From contig NZ_CP043488.1 in NCBI RefSeq assembly GCF_008330945.1, positions 1,302,001 through 1,366,000 on the forward strand: 64,000 bases of DNA, given 5' to 3'. Below the pieces are notes generated by a model. That model did not search any database. It was not told the DNA's origin and saw only the letters and a program-made list of their open reading frames with translations. This document shows positions 45,595-54,371 of the stretch, one piece after another. A program made the position numbers and the translations under genes. The DNA is from Labrys sp. KNU-23 (GTDB taxonomy: Bacteria > Pseudomonadota > Alphaproteobacteria > Rhizobiales > Labraceae). Each line of letters begins with the position of its first letter. Position 1 is the stretch's first letter.

Positions 45595-46383
45595 ATGATA
45601 CGTTCCAACGTCGACCTCGAAACCGCCCCACTCTCCGCAGCGGAAAGGCGCCGGCGGCATCTGCCGGCCTCCGCGGCATTCGGCTGGCTCGGCGCCGGCT
45701 GGCGCGATCTGACGAACCGGCCCGGCCCCAGCCTGGCCTATGGCCTTGCGGTCTTCGCGATTTCGGTCACCATCGTATGGGCACTCGGCGCACTCGGGCT
45801 CGACTATATCCTCTTCCCTGCGCTGGCCGGCTTCATGGTGCTCGGCCCGCTGCTGGCCATTGGCCTCTATGAGAAGAGCCGCGCCATCGAGGCCGGAAGC
45901 CCCTTCACGCTCTCTGGCATGATATTCGTCAAGGCTCGATCCGGTGGGCAGGTGCTCTATACCGGGGCGATCCTGTGCCTGCTCATGCTCGTATGGATGC
46001 GTGCTGCCGTCATCATCTATGCCCTGTTTTTTGGCTACCGCCCCTTCCCGGGTCTCGATCATGTCGCCGAAATGCTGTTCACCACGCCCATCGGCTGGGC
46101 GATGCTGCTGACCGGCACCGCCGTCGGCGGCCTCTTCGCCGCTTTCGCCTTCGCCATCAGCACGTTCTCCATTCCCATGCTGCTCGACAAGCCTGTCGAC
46201 GCCTTTACGGCGATGGGTACCTCCATCTCGATGGTTTTCCGCAACCTGCCGGTCATGCTGACGTGGGGCGCCATCGTCCTGGTTCTCTTTCTCGCCAGCC
46301 TCGCGACGGGAATGCTGGGACTGATCGTGGTCTTCCCGCTGCTCGGTCACGCGACCTGGCACAGCTATCGGGCCATCGAATGA
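45595..46383 (+). CDS. DUF2189 integral membrane protein
   Basis: A 262-residue protein with about five or six membrane segments, matching DUF2189: GWLGAGWRDLTNRPGPSLAYGLAVFAISVTIVW at the N-terminus and FLLDKPVDAFTAMGTSISMV-type sequence (MLLDKPVDAFTAMGTSISMVFRNLPVMLTWGAIV) later. A GAGGGG ribosome binding site precedes the ATG and the end overlaps ccoI by ATGA. In this operon it takes the place where ccoG and ccoH are usually found, which suggests a link with oxidase assembly. Confidence 0.85.
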   Translation: MIRSNVDLETAPLSAAERRRRHLPASAAFGWLGAGWRDLTNRPGPSLAYGLAVFAISVTIVWALGALGLDYILFPALAGFMVLGPLLAIGLYEKSRAIEAGSPFTLSGMIFVKARSGGQVLYTGAILCLLMLVWMRAAVIIYALFFGYRPFPGLDHVAEMLFTTPIGWAMLLTGTAVGGLFAAFAFAISTFSIPMLLDKPVDAFTAMGTSISMVFRNLPVMLTWGAIVLVLFLASLATGMLGLIVVFPLLGHATWHSYRAIE

Positions 46384-48629
46384 GCTGCTGCGCATATGGC
46401 GTCGAGCTCGCCGCCGCCATCGGCCGGACGAGCTCCCTGGAGGAGGTCGCGCTGGCCAGCCGTGACCTGGGCAACGGATCCTGGCAGACCAGCCTGTCCG
46501 TTCCCGACCTGCATTGCGGCGCCTGCATCCGGAGCGTCGAAGACGCGGTTTCGCAGCTTGAGGGCGTCGAACGCGCCCGCGCCAACCTGACCACGCGCCG
46601 CCTGGCCGTCACCTGGCGAGGCCCGGCACCGCCCGACATGATCGCGGCGCTCGCAGCGGTCGGCTACAAGGCACATCTTGACGAGGCCGAGGATCGGACC
46701 TTCGATCCTGAACTGTCCCGCCTGATCCGCGCTCTGGCCGTGGCAGGCTTTGCCGCCATGAACATCATGATGCTGTCGGTCTCGATATGGTCCGGGGCCG
46801 AGGCGGAAACCCGGCAGGCCTTCCACTGGATTTCGGCAGCTCTGGCTTTGCCTGCCCTGCTCTATTCCGGCGGCATCTTCTACCGCTCCGCCTGGCGGGC
46901 GCTGAGGCATGGCCGCACCAATATGGACGTACCGATCAGCATCGGCATCACGCTCGCTTTCGGGCTCAGCCTCTACGACACGCTTCACCACGGCCACCAG
47001 GCCTATTTCGACGCTGCGACCAGCCTGATCTTCTTCCTGTTGATCGGCCGCACCCTGGATCATGCCATGCGCCAGCGCGCGCGCGGCGTGATAGGCTCCT
47101 TGATGCGGCTCTCCCCTCGCGGCGCAACCGTGGAACGCCGCGATGGAAGTCGCGACTATCTATCCGTCGGAGAGATCGAGCCGGGTATGGCGATCGTCCT
47201 CGCGGCCGGCGACCGCGTGCCGGTGGATGGGCGTATCGTCTCCGGAACCTCCCATCTCGACTGTGCCCTGGCGACGGGAGAAAGCATGCCGGTGGCGGTG
47301 GCGGCCGGCTCCGTCGTCCAAGCCGGCGCACTCAATCTGAGCGGCCCCCTCAGGCTCGTTGCCACTGCTCGTGCACGAGATTCCTTCCTTGCGGAAATGA
47401 CGCGTCTGATGGAGGCCGCCGAAGACGGACGGGCTCGCTACCGCCGGATCGCCGACCGGGCAGCACGCCTTTACTCGCCGGTCGTGCATCTTGCTGCATT
47501 CCTGACCTTCCTTGGCTGGATGGTCACGAACGGAGACTGGCATAACGCCACCAGCATCGCCATCGCCGTGCTGATCATCACCTGCCCTTGTGCGCTCGGC
47601 CTTGCTGTCCCCATCGTTCAGGTTGTCGCTGCACGCCGCCTGTTCGATGCAGGCATCATGATGAAGGACGGCTCCGCCATCGAGCGCCTCGCCGAGGTCG
47701 GAGCCGTCTGCTTCGACAAGACCGGGACTTTGACCATCGGCACGCCTCGCGTCGATCTTCGCGGCATATCCTCCGGAACCCTGGAGATTGCAGGCGCGCT
47801 GGCACGGCATTCAAGCCACCCGGTGTCCCGCGCCATCGCGATGGCGGCACCCGATGCAACAAAAGGGCAGGTCGAATTCGCGGATGTGACAGAGCAGGCC
47901 GGGCTCGGGCTCGAAGCCTTTCTCGACGGCCAGCGCTATCGATTGGGGCGGGCGAGTTGGGCCCTCGGCGCGCAAGGGGTGCCGGATGGCACGGTACTTT
48001 CCTGCAACGGCAGGGAAGTTGCGCGTTTTGAGATGGCAGAAACACTGCGCCCGGGAGCCGTCGAAACGATGAAACTGCTGCGCGATGCGGGACTCTCCGT
48101 CGGGATCCTGTCCGGTGACAGGCCGAGTGCCGTCGCAGACATCGCCAGGGCCCTGGACGTCACCGACTTTACCGCCAGCCTGATGCCCGCCGACAAGGTG
48201 GCCCGCCTCGCCCGGGCGAAAGCGGAGGGGCGCCGCACGTTGATGGTTGGAGACGGCCTCAACGACGCCCCCGCCCTATCGGCCGCCCATGTTTCCATGG
48301 CTCCCGCCACGGCGGCGGATATCGGCCGCAGCGCGGCCGACTTCGTCTTCCTGCGAGACAGCCTTGCCGCCATTCCCGCTGCCCTCGACATAGCGCACAA
48401 GGCCGGCCATCTGGTTCGGCAGAACTTCGCGATTGCCATCGTCTACAATGCACTCGCAATACCCGTTGCGATTGCCGGCTACGTCACACCCTTGCTTGCC
48501 GCACTGGCCATGTCCGTCTCGTCGGTCATCGTCGTCGCCAACGCCCTGCGTCTTCGGCCGCCCAGCCAGGCCGTCGAAAGGGCGGGTCCGGCGGTCGCCG
48601 AACGCATGAGCGCGGTGACCGCGGAATGA
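46380..48629 (+). CDS. ccoI: Copper-transporting P-type ATPase CcoI/FixI
   Basis: A 749-residue P1B-type ATPase that exports copper for the CcoN active site. It has an N-terminal heavy-metal domain (about 30-105) with GACIRSVED (CxxC replaced by HCGAC), eight membrane segments, the TCPCALGLAVP metal channel near residue 401, the phosphorylation site DKTGTLT near 446, HSSHPVS and GDGLNDAPAL near 623. The frame is open far upstream, but the ATG overlapping the DUF2189 stop is the family start. Confidence 0.93.
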   Translation: MSCCAYGVELAAAIGRTSSLEEVALASRDLGNGSWQTSLSVPDLHCGACIRSVEDAVSQLEGVERARANLTTRRLAVTWRGPAPPDMIAALAAVGYKAHLDEAEDRTFDPELSRLIRALAVAGFAAMNIMMLSVSIWSGAEAETRQAFHWISAALALPALLYSGGIFYRSAWRALRHGRTNMDVPISIGITLAFGLSLYDTLHHGHQAYFDAATSLIFFLLIGRTLDHAMRQRARGVIGSLMRLSPRGATVERRDGSRDYLSVGEIEPGMAIVLAAGDRVPVDGRIVSGTSHLDCALATGESMPVAVAAGSVVQAGALNLSGPLRLVATARARDSFLAEMTRLMEAAEDGRARYRRIADRAARLYSPVVHLAAFLTFLGWMVTNGDWHNATSIAIAVLIITCPCALGLAVPIVQVVAARRLFDAGIMMKDGSAIERLAEVGAVCFDKTGTLTIGTPRVDLRGISSGTLEIAGALARHSSHPVSRAIAMAAPDATKGQVEFADVTEQAGLGLEAFLDGQRYRLGRASWALGAQGVPDGTVLSCNGREVARFEMAETLRPGAVETMKLLRDAGLSVGILSGDRPSAVADIARALDVTDFTASLMPADKVARLARAKAEGRRTLMVGDGLNDAPALSAAHVSMAPATAADIGRSAADFVFLRDSLAAIPAALDIAHKAGHLVRQNFAIAIVYNALAIPVAIAGYVTPLLAALAMSVSSVIVVANALRLRPPSQAVERAGPAVAERMSAVTAE

Positions 48630-48835
48630 ACAGCCTCGTCTTCCTCGTCCCCATCGCGCTCGTCCTGGGTACCGCAGCACTAGGCGCCTTCCTCTGGTCG
48701 ATGAGCAGCGATCAATACGAGGATCTCGACGGCGCCGGCGAGCGCATTCTTTTCCATGACGACGACAAGCCTGCGGCGGGCTCCACCTCGCCATTGGACG
48801 GAAGGGGTCCATCGCAAACGACCTGTCAAGGCTGA
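48626..48835 (+). CDS. ccoS: Cbb3-type oxidase assembly protein CcoS
   Basis: A 69-residue protein with one N-terminal membrane helix (LVFLVPIALVLGTAALGAFLWSM) followed by SSDQYEDLDGAGERILFHDD, the CcoS family signature. CcoS is required for cofactor insertion into the oxidase. It overlaps ccoI by ATGA and is the last gene of the operon; a transposase relic begins directly after. Confidence 0.92.
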   Translation: MNSLVFLVPIALVLGTAALGAFLWSMSSDQYEDLDGAGERILFHDDDKPAAGSTSPLDGRGPSQTTCQG

Positions 48836-49030
48836 TCGCGCCGAGGCCTATCGTGTTTGATTTTGGCGAGGGCTTGTTGATGGGATTGAGATCGGGGTAG
48901 CAGGGTGCGGGAACCAGAACCTGGCGCCGATGGCCTTGATGATCTGTCGAAGGGCTGTGGATTTGCGGCCAACCGGATTATCGGCAACGGCGACATCGCC
49001 CGGCTCGACGGTCGGAGGCAACCATCGGGC
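48836..49030 (-). pseudogene. IS630-family transposase remnant
   Basis: Minus-strand translation of about 48900-49026 reads VEPGDVAVADNPVGRKSTALRQ followed by IIKAIGARFWF. The next part, after a frameshift, continues YPDLNPINKP. These match the C-terminal PGDVVVMDN...AIRAAGA.L.FLPPYSPDLNPIE region of IS630-type transposases. Only this fragment remains and it is frameshifted, so it is inactive. No inverted ends were identified. Confidence 0.65.
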
Positions 49031-49122
49031 TTAGGCGCGGAAACATGTCTCCCGTAGCCGGCCATCTTCGATGGATGCGAGGCCGGGAGTGCGCCCGATC
49101 AGACAATTGCAAGCCGCAACAC

Positions 49123-50133
49123 CTATTCCGCAATTCTGGTCAAATAGGACGCTATCGATTGCGGAGCCGGGATCACTGCGACGATCTTCATCTGCGCGAT
49201 GTTGCGGTTCATCGCCTCCTCCAGATGGGCATCGAACATCGCAACCGCGGCAGCAATGGCGCCGCGCGTCAGCAGCTCGACGATCAGGCGATATTCGGCG
49301 ATGGCAATACGATCGCGCGGCAGGCCGAACTGGCGCAGCAGGCGCTCCGAGGCCGCAACCGGCAACAGATTGTCGCGGATCAGGTCACGCAGCCGTTCGT
49401 TCGGGGTGGCCATCACGCAGGTTTCAACCAGCTTCGTCTCCAGGTCCTCCCAGTCCGCCAGATCGGCGTCCGACACGGTTCGTTCAGCCTCGGACAGATT
49501 GTCGAGCAGCGTCGTCAACCGCGTACGATCGATGCGCGGAGCCGCCGACACCAAGGCGGGCGGCTCCAGGATGCGCCGCAAGGCAAAACGGTCCTTGATC
49601 GATTTTGCGGTGAGCGGGCCGGCGATCCAATGGGAGCTCTGGTTCTTCTGAACCAACCCCCTCTCCTGCAGGCGTCCCAGCACGTCGCGCACCACGGTAC
49701 GGCTGACATGGAAATGATCCGCCAGTTCAATCTCGATGATGCGATATCGCCCGAACACGACGCAGGCCGCGACATCGGCCTCGATGGATTCATAGATGCG
49801 TTCCCAGGCCGACCGGCTTTGCAGCGCCTCGTCGATCGCCTCGGGCATCACCAGGCCGAGGGTCTTGATATCGGTGCGCAGGGGTGCGATGCGCCGGCCC
49901 GGCGGCCCGACGAGATAACCGCGCCCATCGAAACGATGGACGAGTTGCTCTGCTTCGAGGCGCAGCAACGCCCTCTGAACCGGGGCCCGTGATGTCTGGA
50001 AGATCTCGGCGATCGGCCCCTCGAGCAGGACCAGCCCCTGTGGCAGCAGCCCTTCGGCGATATTGGCCCGTAGCACATCTTCGACAATTTCGTAGCGCCG
50101 CTGGGCGGTCTGGCGAGGCTTGGACAATGGCAT
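49123..50133 (-). CDS. GntR-family regulator with two winged-helix domains and an FCD domain
   Basis: A 336-residue regulator. Residues 12-78 form one GntR winged helix (IVEDVLRANIAEGLLPQGLVLLEGPIAEIF, TSRAPVQRALLRLEAEQLV). Residues 108-172 form a second (RIYESIEADVAACVVFGRYRIIEIELADHF, VSRTVVRDVLGRLQERGLV). An FCD ligand domain follows (about 175-310). Ordinary FadR-type regulators have one winged helix. The ATG at 50133 is chosen for its AAGGAGGT ribosome binding site although an earlier ATG at 50163 exists. It is divergent from the transporter operon at 50731 and probably controls it. Confidence 0.85.
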   Translation of the reverse strand: MPLSKPRQTAQRRYEIVEDVLRANIAEGLLPQGLVLLEGPIAEIFQTSRAPVQRALLRLEAEQLVHRFDGRGYLVGPPGRRIAPLRTDIKTLGLVMPEAIDEALQSRSAWERIYESIEADVAACVVFGRYRIIEIELADHFHVSRTVVRDVLGRLQERGLVQKNQSSHWIAGPLTAKSIKDRFALRRILEPPALVSAAPRIDRTRLTTLLDNLSEAERTVSDADLADWEDLETKLVETCVMATPNERLRDLIRDNLLPVAASERLLRQFGLPRDRIAIAEYRLIVELLTRGAIAAAVAMFDAHLEEAMNRNIAQMKIVAVIPAPQSIASYLTRIAE

Positions 50134-50606
50134 GCCGTAAACGGACCTCCTTGCTTGCGTCATCGCGAACCGCCGCCTGAGCTGCCTCTGTCTATCGTGT
50201 TTGACAGATTGTGTCCCATATTTGGATAAATGGTCTTTGCATACCATAATTCAATTTCGATCTCGAAGAACCCATTTTTGCGGGATTTCGATGAGATTTC
50301 TCACAAATATCGTCACCGGAACCCTCCGCCCTCATTCTCAACCCGCCCTCCGACGAAGCTCCCCCCACATCGACTGAAACGAAGAAAATACGAAAAACCT
50401 CTCTAAATACTCAGTATTTCGCAAAAAACGCACAAACCTCATCATCTCGCGACCATGGCCCGGACTCGAGGCGCGCCCACATTTTGAGCGCCCGATGCAC
50501 AAAAAAGATTGTTGCATACAAAAATCGATTAGACTAAGATCCAAGCATCCATTGCCAAAGAAGCAATGCAGAGGCGAACTGAATTAAGTATGTGATTAAT
50601 ATTGAT

Positions 50607-50625
50607 GCAATCGTATACGTATTGC
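50607..50625. promoter_or_regulatory. Near-palindromic operator-like site
   Basis: GCAATCGTATACGTATTGC is almost symmetrical around GTATAC. It lies about 110 bases upstream of the TTG start at 50731, in the position of a regulator site. The double winged-helix GntR protein encoded at 49123 is the likely binder. Confidence 0.5.
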
Positions 50626-50692
50626 GATTGATAAATATTGCTCACTTCAAATTATGCTGCTGGTGAGCTATGCTATTCTCTAAGAATAGGGA

Positions 50693-50727
50693 AGCCTCCC
50701 ATGTAGCTTAATACGATCTGGGAGGCT
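50693..50727 (+). promoter_or_regulatory. Hairpin covering the ribosome binding site of the transporter operon
   Basis: AGCCTCCCA (50693-50701) pairs perfectly with TGGGAGGCT (50719-50727), and the right arm contains the GGGAGG ribosome binding site of the gene starting at TTG 50731. A 17-base loop separates the arms. A second small hairpin, CTATTC/GAATAG, lies just upstream. The structure would limit translation unless opened. Confidence 0.6.
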
Positions 50728-50730
50728 CGT

Positions 50731-51861
50731 TTGGCAGATGTACTTTGTCTTTCCGGCATCAGGAAGTCCTATGGCGGCCTGCAAGCGCTGGACGGTATCG
50801 ACCTTGCTGTTCCCGACGATGCCTACGTATCACTTCTGGGGCCTAGCGGTTCGGGCAAGACGACGCTTCTGCGCGTCATCGCCGGATTTGAGGATCCCGA
50901 CCAGGGCAGCGTCGCCCTCGGGGGCCGCCCCGTCGACAATGTCCTGGCCCATCGGCGTGGCATTGGCTTCGTTTTCCAGAACTTTGCCCTCTTCCCTCAT
51001 CTCTCCGTTGCCGGGAATATCGCCTATGGCCTCGAGAACCGCGAAGTCGCGGCGCTGACGGATCGCGCCGCCGTCCGCCGCAAGGTCGGCGAGATGATCG
51101 AACTGGTCGGATTGACCGGCCTGGAGGATCGCGGCGTTGCCCAGATTTCGGGTGGTCAGCGCCAACGCGTGGCCTTGGCGCGCACGCTGGTTACAGAGCC
51201 GCGTCTCGTGCTGCTCGACGAGCCGTTGGGGGCCCTCGATGCCAATCTGCGCGCTCGGATGCGCGCGGAGCTCAGGAGCATTCGCGAGCGTCTCGGCGTC
51301 ACCTTCCTGCATGTCACCGGCAGTGAATCCGAAGCGCTTGCGATGGGCGATATCGTGCTGGTGCTCGACCGGGGCCGGATCGCCCAGTCCGCGGATGCCG
51401 ACACGATCTACAATCGCCCCGCCGCGCCTTCGGTCGCGCGCTTCCTCAACTGCTACAATCTATTCGAGGGAACGCTCTCGGGCGAGGATTTCGTCGGGCC
51501 TGCCGGGAGGTTCTCGACCGACGGAAGCACGCGCCTCGAGAGCGGGAAAACCGCCTATGCCGTGCGCTATGACCGCATCCAGGTGCGCCCGCCATCCTCG
51601 GTCCTGGCGAGTGACGAGGTGGGTGTCGAAGCCGCGTTCATCGCCAGCGAATATAGCGGCGCGGCGGTGAACTCCTTCTTTGCGCTCGACAACGGCCAGG
51701 TGGTGGAGGTGGAGACCCATCTCAGCCATCGCCCCCCGCCGACTATGCGCCACAGGAGCGCTACGGCCTCGTATGGAAGCGCGACCTTGCGCTTCTCTTT
51801 GCGTGAGGGCCAGCCATGGCTCTCGCTGACCCTCGACCCGGAACGGAGATCGACTGGATGA
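50731..51861 (+). CDS. PotA-type ABC transporter ATP-binding protein
   Basis: A 376-residue ATPase: Walker A GPSGSGKTT, signature ISGGQRQRVALARTL, VLLDEPLGALDANL, and a C-terminal TOBE-like domain. The start is TTG at 50731, with a GGGAGG site 5 bases before it; the nearby ATG at 50738 is in another frame. The ribosome binding site is inside a hairpin. It is first in the operon with two permeases, and a second ATPase gene lies at 56472. Confidence 0.88.
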   Translation: MADVLCLSGIRKSYGGLQALDGIDLAVPDDAYVSLLGPSGSGKTTLLRVIAGFEDPDQGSVALGGRPVDNVLAHRRGIGFVFQNFALFPHLSVAGNIAYGLENREVAALTDRAAVRRKVGEMIELVGLTGLEDRGVAQISGGQRQRVALARTLVTEPRLVLLDEPLGALDANLRARMRAELRSIRERLGVTFLHVTGSESEALAMGDIVLVLDRGRIAQSADADTIYNRPAAPSVARFLNCYNLFEGTLSGEDFVGPAGRFSTDGSTRLESGKTAYAVRYDRIQVRPPSSVLASDEVGVEAAFIASEYSGAAVNSFFALDNGQVVEVETHLSHRPPPTMRHRSATASYGSATLRFSLREGQPWLSLTLDPERRSTG

Positions 51862-52757
51862 CGACGCCTCCCGGCAGCGAAGCGGCGGTGCCGCAGGCTG
51901 CATCGCCGCGCAGGTCCGGCAACAAGACAGTATGGCTGCTGGCCCCGGGCGTCGCATGGATGGTGCTCTTCCTGCTCGTCCCCATCCTGATGATGGTCTA
52001 TGTCTCGTTCTGGACCCAGACCACCTTCAAGATCGAGCCCGTCCTCACCACCAAGAGCTGGGTTACCTTCTTCACGAGCGACACCTATCTCCAGGCCCTC
52101 TGGACCACGATCCGCATCTGGCTGACGGTGCTGGTCGCCACCCTGGTGATCGGTTACCCCACGGCCCTGTTCGTGGGCCTCTTCGTGCGCAACAAGGCGC
52201 TGCAGACGGCGCTCCTGGTGCTGTGCGTCATTCCGTTCTGGACGTCGTTCCTGATCCGCGTCCTCGCCTGGCGGCCGATGCTGGGCAAGGAGGGCGCCAT
52301 CAACCTGATCCTGCTCAAGGCCGGCATCATCACCCAGCCGATCGAGGCCCTGCTCTTCTCCGACCTGTCGGTGGTGATCGGCATGACGCAGATCTATTGC
52401 GTCTTCATGGTCGGCCCCATCGCCTTCATGCTTGGCCGGATCGACCCGAACGTCATCGAGGCGGCACGCGATCTCGGCGCCGGCTTCTGGCGCATCTTCC
52501 GCACCATCATCCTGCCACTGTCCATGCCCGGCGTGGTCGTTGGCTCGATCTTCGTTTCGGTGATGGTGCTGGGCGAATTCGCCACCTCCGCCGCCCTGTC
52601 CGGACGCAAGGTCAACCTCCTCGGCAACATCATCGTCACCCAGGTCGGTTCGCTCAAATGGGCCTTTGCCGCCGTGGTCGGCGTCGTCCTGACGATCGTC
52701 ATGGGGGCCGTGGTCGCTGCCCTGTTGCGCGTCGTCGATCTCAGGAAGGAGCTCTGA
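51858..52757 (+). CDS. PotB-type ABC transporter permease
   Basis: A 299-residue permease with six predicted membrane segments and the EAA-type loop VIEAARDLGAGFWRIFRTIILPLSMPGVVVGSI. The ATG at 51858 overlaps the ATPase stop by ATGA; the frame is open slightly further upstream. The first 35 residues are cytoplasmic. It forms the importer together with the permease at 52761. Confidence 0.88.
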   Translation: MTTPPGSEAAVPQAASPRRSGNKTVWLLAPGVAWMVLFLLVPILMMVYVSFWTQTTFKIEPVLTTKSWVTFFTSDTYLQALWTTIRIWLTVLVATLVIGYPTALFVGLFVRNKALQTALLVLCVIPFWTSFLIRVLAWRPMLGKEGAINLILLKAGIITQPIEALLFSDLSVVIGMTQIYCVFMVGPIAFMLGRIDPNVIEAARDLGAGFWRIFRTIILPLSMPGVVVGSIFVSVMVLGEFATSAALSGRKVNLLGNIIVTQVGSLKWAFAAVVGVVLTIVMGAVVAALLRVVDLRKEL

Positions 52758-52760
52758 GCC

Positions 52761-53606
52761 ATGCAGGCACGCGGCGTCAAACCGGTCCTGGCCACCTATA
52801 CGGCCCTGTTCCTCCTGTTTCTCTACGGCCCCTTCGTCGTGCTGGCGATCCTCTCCTTCCAGACCGGACCGGAGGGCGGACCGCAATTCCCGATCATCGA
52901 ATGGTCGACCTACTGGTACCAGCATCTCTTCGGCCTCACGCCCCCCTCGCGCATCGCCCCGTTGCCGATCGAAGAGAGCCTCGGACGTTCGATCGTCCTC
53001 GCCATCATGACGATGGTGGTCTCGACCATCCTGGGCGTGACCTCCGCCCAGGCCTTCCGCAGGAAGTTCCGGGGCTCGGGCATCGCCTTCTATTTGATCG
53101 TCCTCGGCATGATGGTGCCCGGCGTGCTGGTCGGCCTCGGCATGGCGCTGGTGGCCAACGTCCTCGGCATCGACCGCCACTGGTGGGGCACGGCCTTCGT
53201 TCTCCACGTCGTCTACACCTATCCCTTCGCCTTCCTGGTCATGCTGGCGATCTTCAACCGCTTCGACCAGAGCGTCGAGGAGGCCTCCTGGTCCCTCGGC
53301 GTCTCGCCGATCCGCACCTTCCGGAGAGTGACGTTCCCGCTGATCTTCCCGGGCGTCCTGTCGGCGATGCTGTTCGCCTTCACCCTTTCCTACGACGAGT
53401 TCTCGCGCACGCTCTTCGCCTCGGGGCGCGACCTCACCCTGCCGCTGGCGATCTACGGCACGTTCTCGGTCGAGATCCATCCCAACGTCTTCGCCTTCGG
53501 CGTGCTGACCACCCTTTTCTCGTTCGCCCTGCTTGCCGTCTACGCGATCCTGATGGGCCTGTCGGTCCGCCGTGGCAGGCGCGTCGCCGTCCAGGAGGAC
53601 GCATGA
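52761..53606 (+). CDS. PotC-type ABC transporter permease
   Basis: A 281-residue permease with six predicted membrane segments and the loop SVEEASWSLGVSPIRTFRRVTFPLIFPGVLSAML. It begins 3 bases after the previous permease, and its stop is overlapped by the following SDR gene. The arginine-rich C-terminal tail (VRRGRRVAVQEDA) is cytoplasmic. Confidence 0.88.
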   Translation: MQARGVKPVLATYTALFLLFLYGPFVVLAILSFQTGPEGGPQFPIIEWSTYWYQHLFGLTPPSRIAPLPIEESLGRSIVLAIMTMVVSTILGVTSAQAFRRKFRGSGIAFYLIVLGMMVPGVLVGLGMALVANVLGIDRHWWGTAFVLHVVYTYPFAFLVMLAIFNRFDQSVEEASWSLGVSPIRTFRRVTFPLIFPGVLSAMLFAFTLSYDEFSRTLFASGRDLTLPLAIYGTFSVEIHPNVFAFGVLTTLFSFALLAVYAILMGLSVRRGRRVAVQEDA

Positions 53607-54346
53607 TGCCCAGCCTGAAAACAGCCATCGTCACCGGAGCCGGCTCGGGCATCGGCAAAGCCGTCGCCGAACGTCTCGCGGCCGACGGCTATGGCGTGCT
53701 CGTCAACGATCTCGCGCTGGAGCGGGCACAGGCCATCGCCGATGCCATCCGGGCGGCAGGCGGCAAGGCGCTCGCCGCAGCCGGTGACGTCTCCAGTGAG
53801 GCGGACGTCACGACCATCGTCGCTGCAGCCCAAACCCAGCTCGGGCCGGTGGACCTGCTCGTCAACAATGCCGGCCATGTCCATCAATGCCTGTTCGAAC
53901 ATCTCGAACCCGGTGATTTCGACCGCATGTTCGCCGTGCATGTGCGCGGCACCTTCCTGATGATACGAGCCGTGCTGCCGGCGATGCTGGAGGCGGGATC
54001 GGGCGTCATCGTCAATGTCGCATCCCAGCTCGGTCAGATCGGCGGGATCGAGCTCGCGCATTATTCAGGCGCCAAGGCTGCCGTGATCGGCATGACAAAA
54101 TCGCTTGCCCGCGAGGTGTCGAGCCGCGGCGTAAGGGTCAACGCCGTCGCGCCGGGACCGATCAACACGCCGCTGGTGAAGGCGCTCTCCGATGATTGGA
54201 AGGACCGCAAGGCCAGGGAGCTGCCGCTCGGCCGCTTCGGCGAGCCGGAAGAGGTGGCAGCGACCGTCGCCTTCCTCGCCTCCCCAGCCGCCAGCCTCTT
54301 CGTCGGCCAGACGCTCGGACCCAATTCCGGCGACGTGATGTTGTGA
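53603..54346 (+). CDS. Short-chain dehydrogenase/reductase
   Basis: A 247-residue SDR: AIVTGAGSGIGKAVAE cofactor motif, NNAGHVHQ, catalytic Ser in NVASQ and the YSGAK (YxxxK) motif. The end, SLFVGQTLGPNSGDVML, diverges from the usual DGG ending. It starts with two ATG codons overlapping the permease stop. It probably oxidises or reduces the imported compound or a product. Substrate unknown. Confidence 0.87.
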   Translation: MMPSLKTAIVTGAGSGIGKAVAERLAADGYGVLVNDLALERAQAIADAIRAAGGKALAAAGDVSSEADVTTIVAAAQTQLGPVDLLVNNAGHVHQCLFEHLEPGDFDRMFAVHVRGTFLMIRAVLPAMLEAGSGVIVNVASQLGQIGGIELAHYSGAKAAVIGMTKSLAREVSSRGVRVNAVAPGPINTPLVKALSDDWKDRKARELPLGRFGEPEEVAATVAFLASPAASLFVGQTLGPNSGDVML

Positions 54347-54371
54347 ACGCGCACAAGGAGAAGACAGCACC

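Larger units (their letters stand above)
50134..50730. promoter_or_regulatory. AT-rich divergent promoter region with several operator-like sites
   Basis: 597 bases, much richer in A+T than the flanks, between the double-winged regulator and its probable target operon. Operator-like sequences are TTTGCATACCATAATTCAA (50236-50254), GTTGCATACAAAAATCG (50511-50527) and GCAATCGTATACGTATTGC (50607-50625). No gene is supported inside it. Confidence 0.55.

Noticed and set aside
50338..50544. A 68-codon minus-strand open frame in the AT-rich promoter region
   Set aside because: It has no ribosome binding site and lies in atypical composition; no similarity recognised.
51567..53480. A 637-codon minus-strand open frame opposite the transporter permeases
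   Set aside because: Strongly charged, repetitive translation antisense to two clear permease genes.
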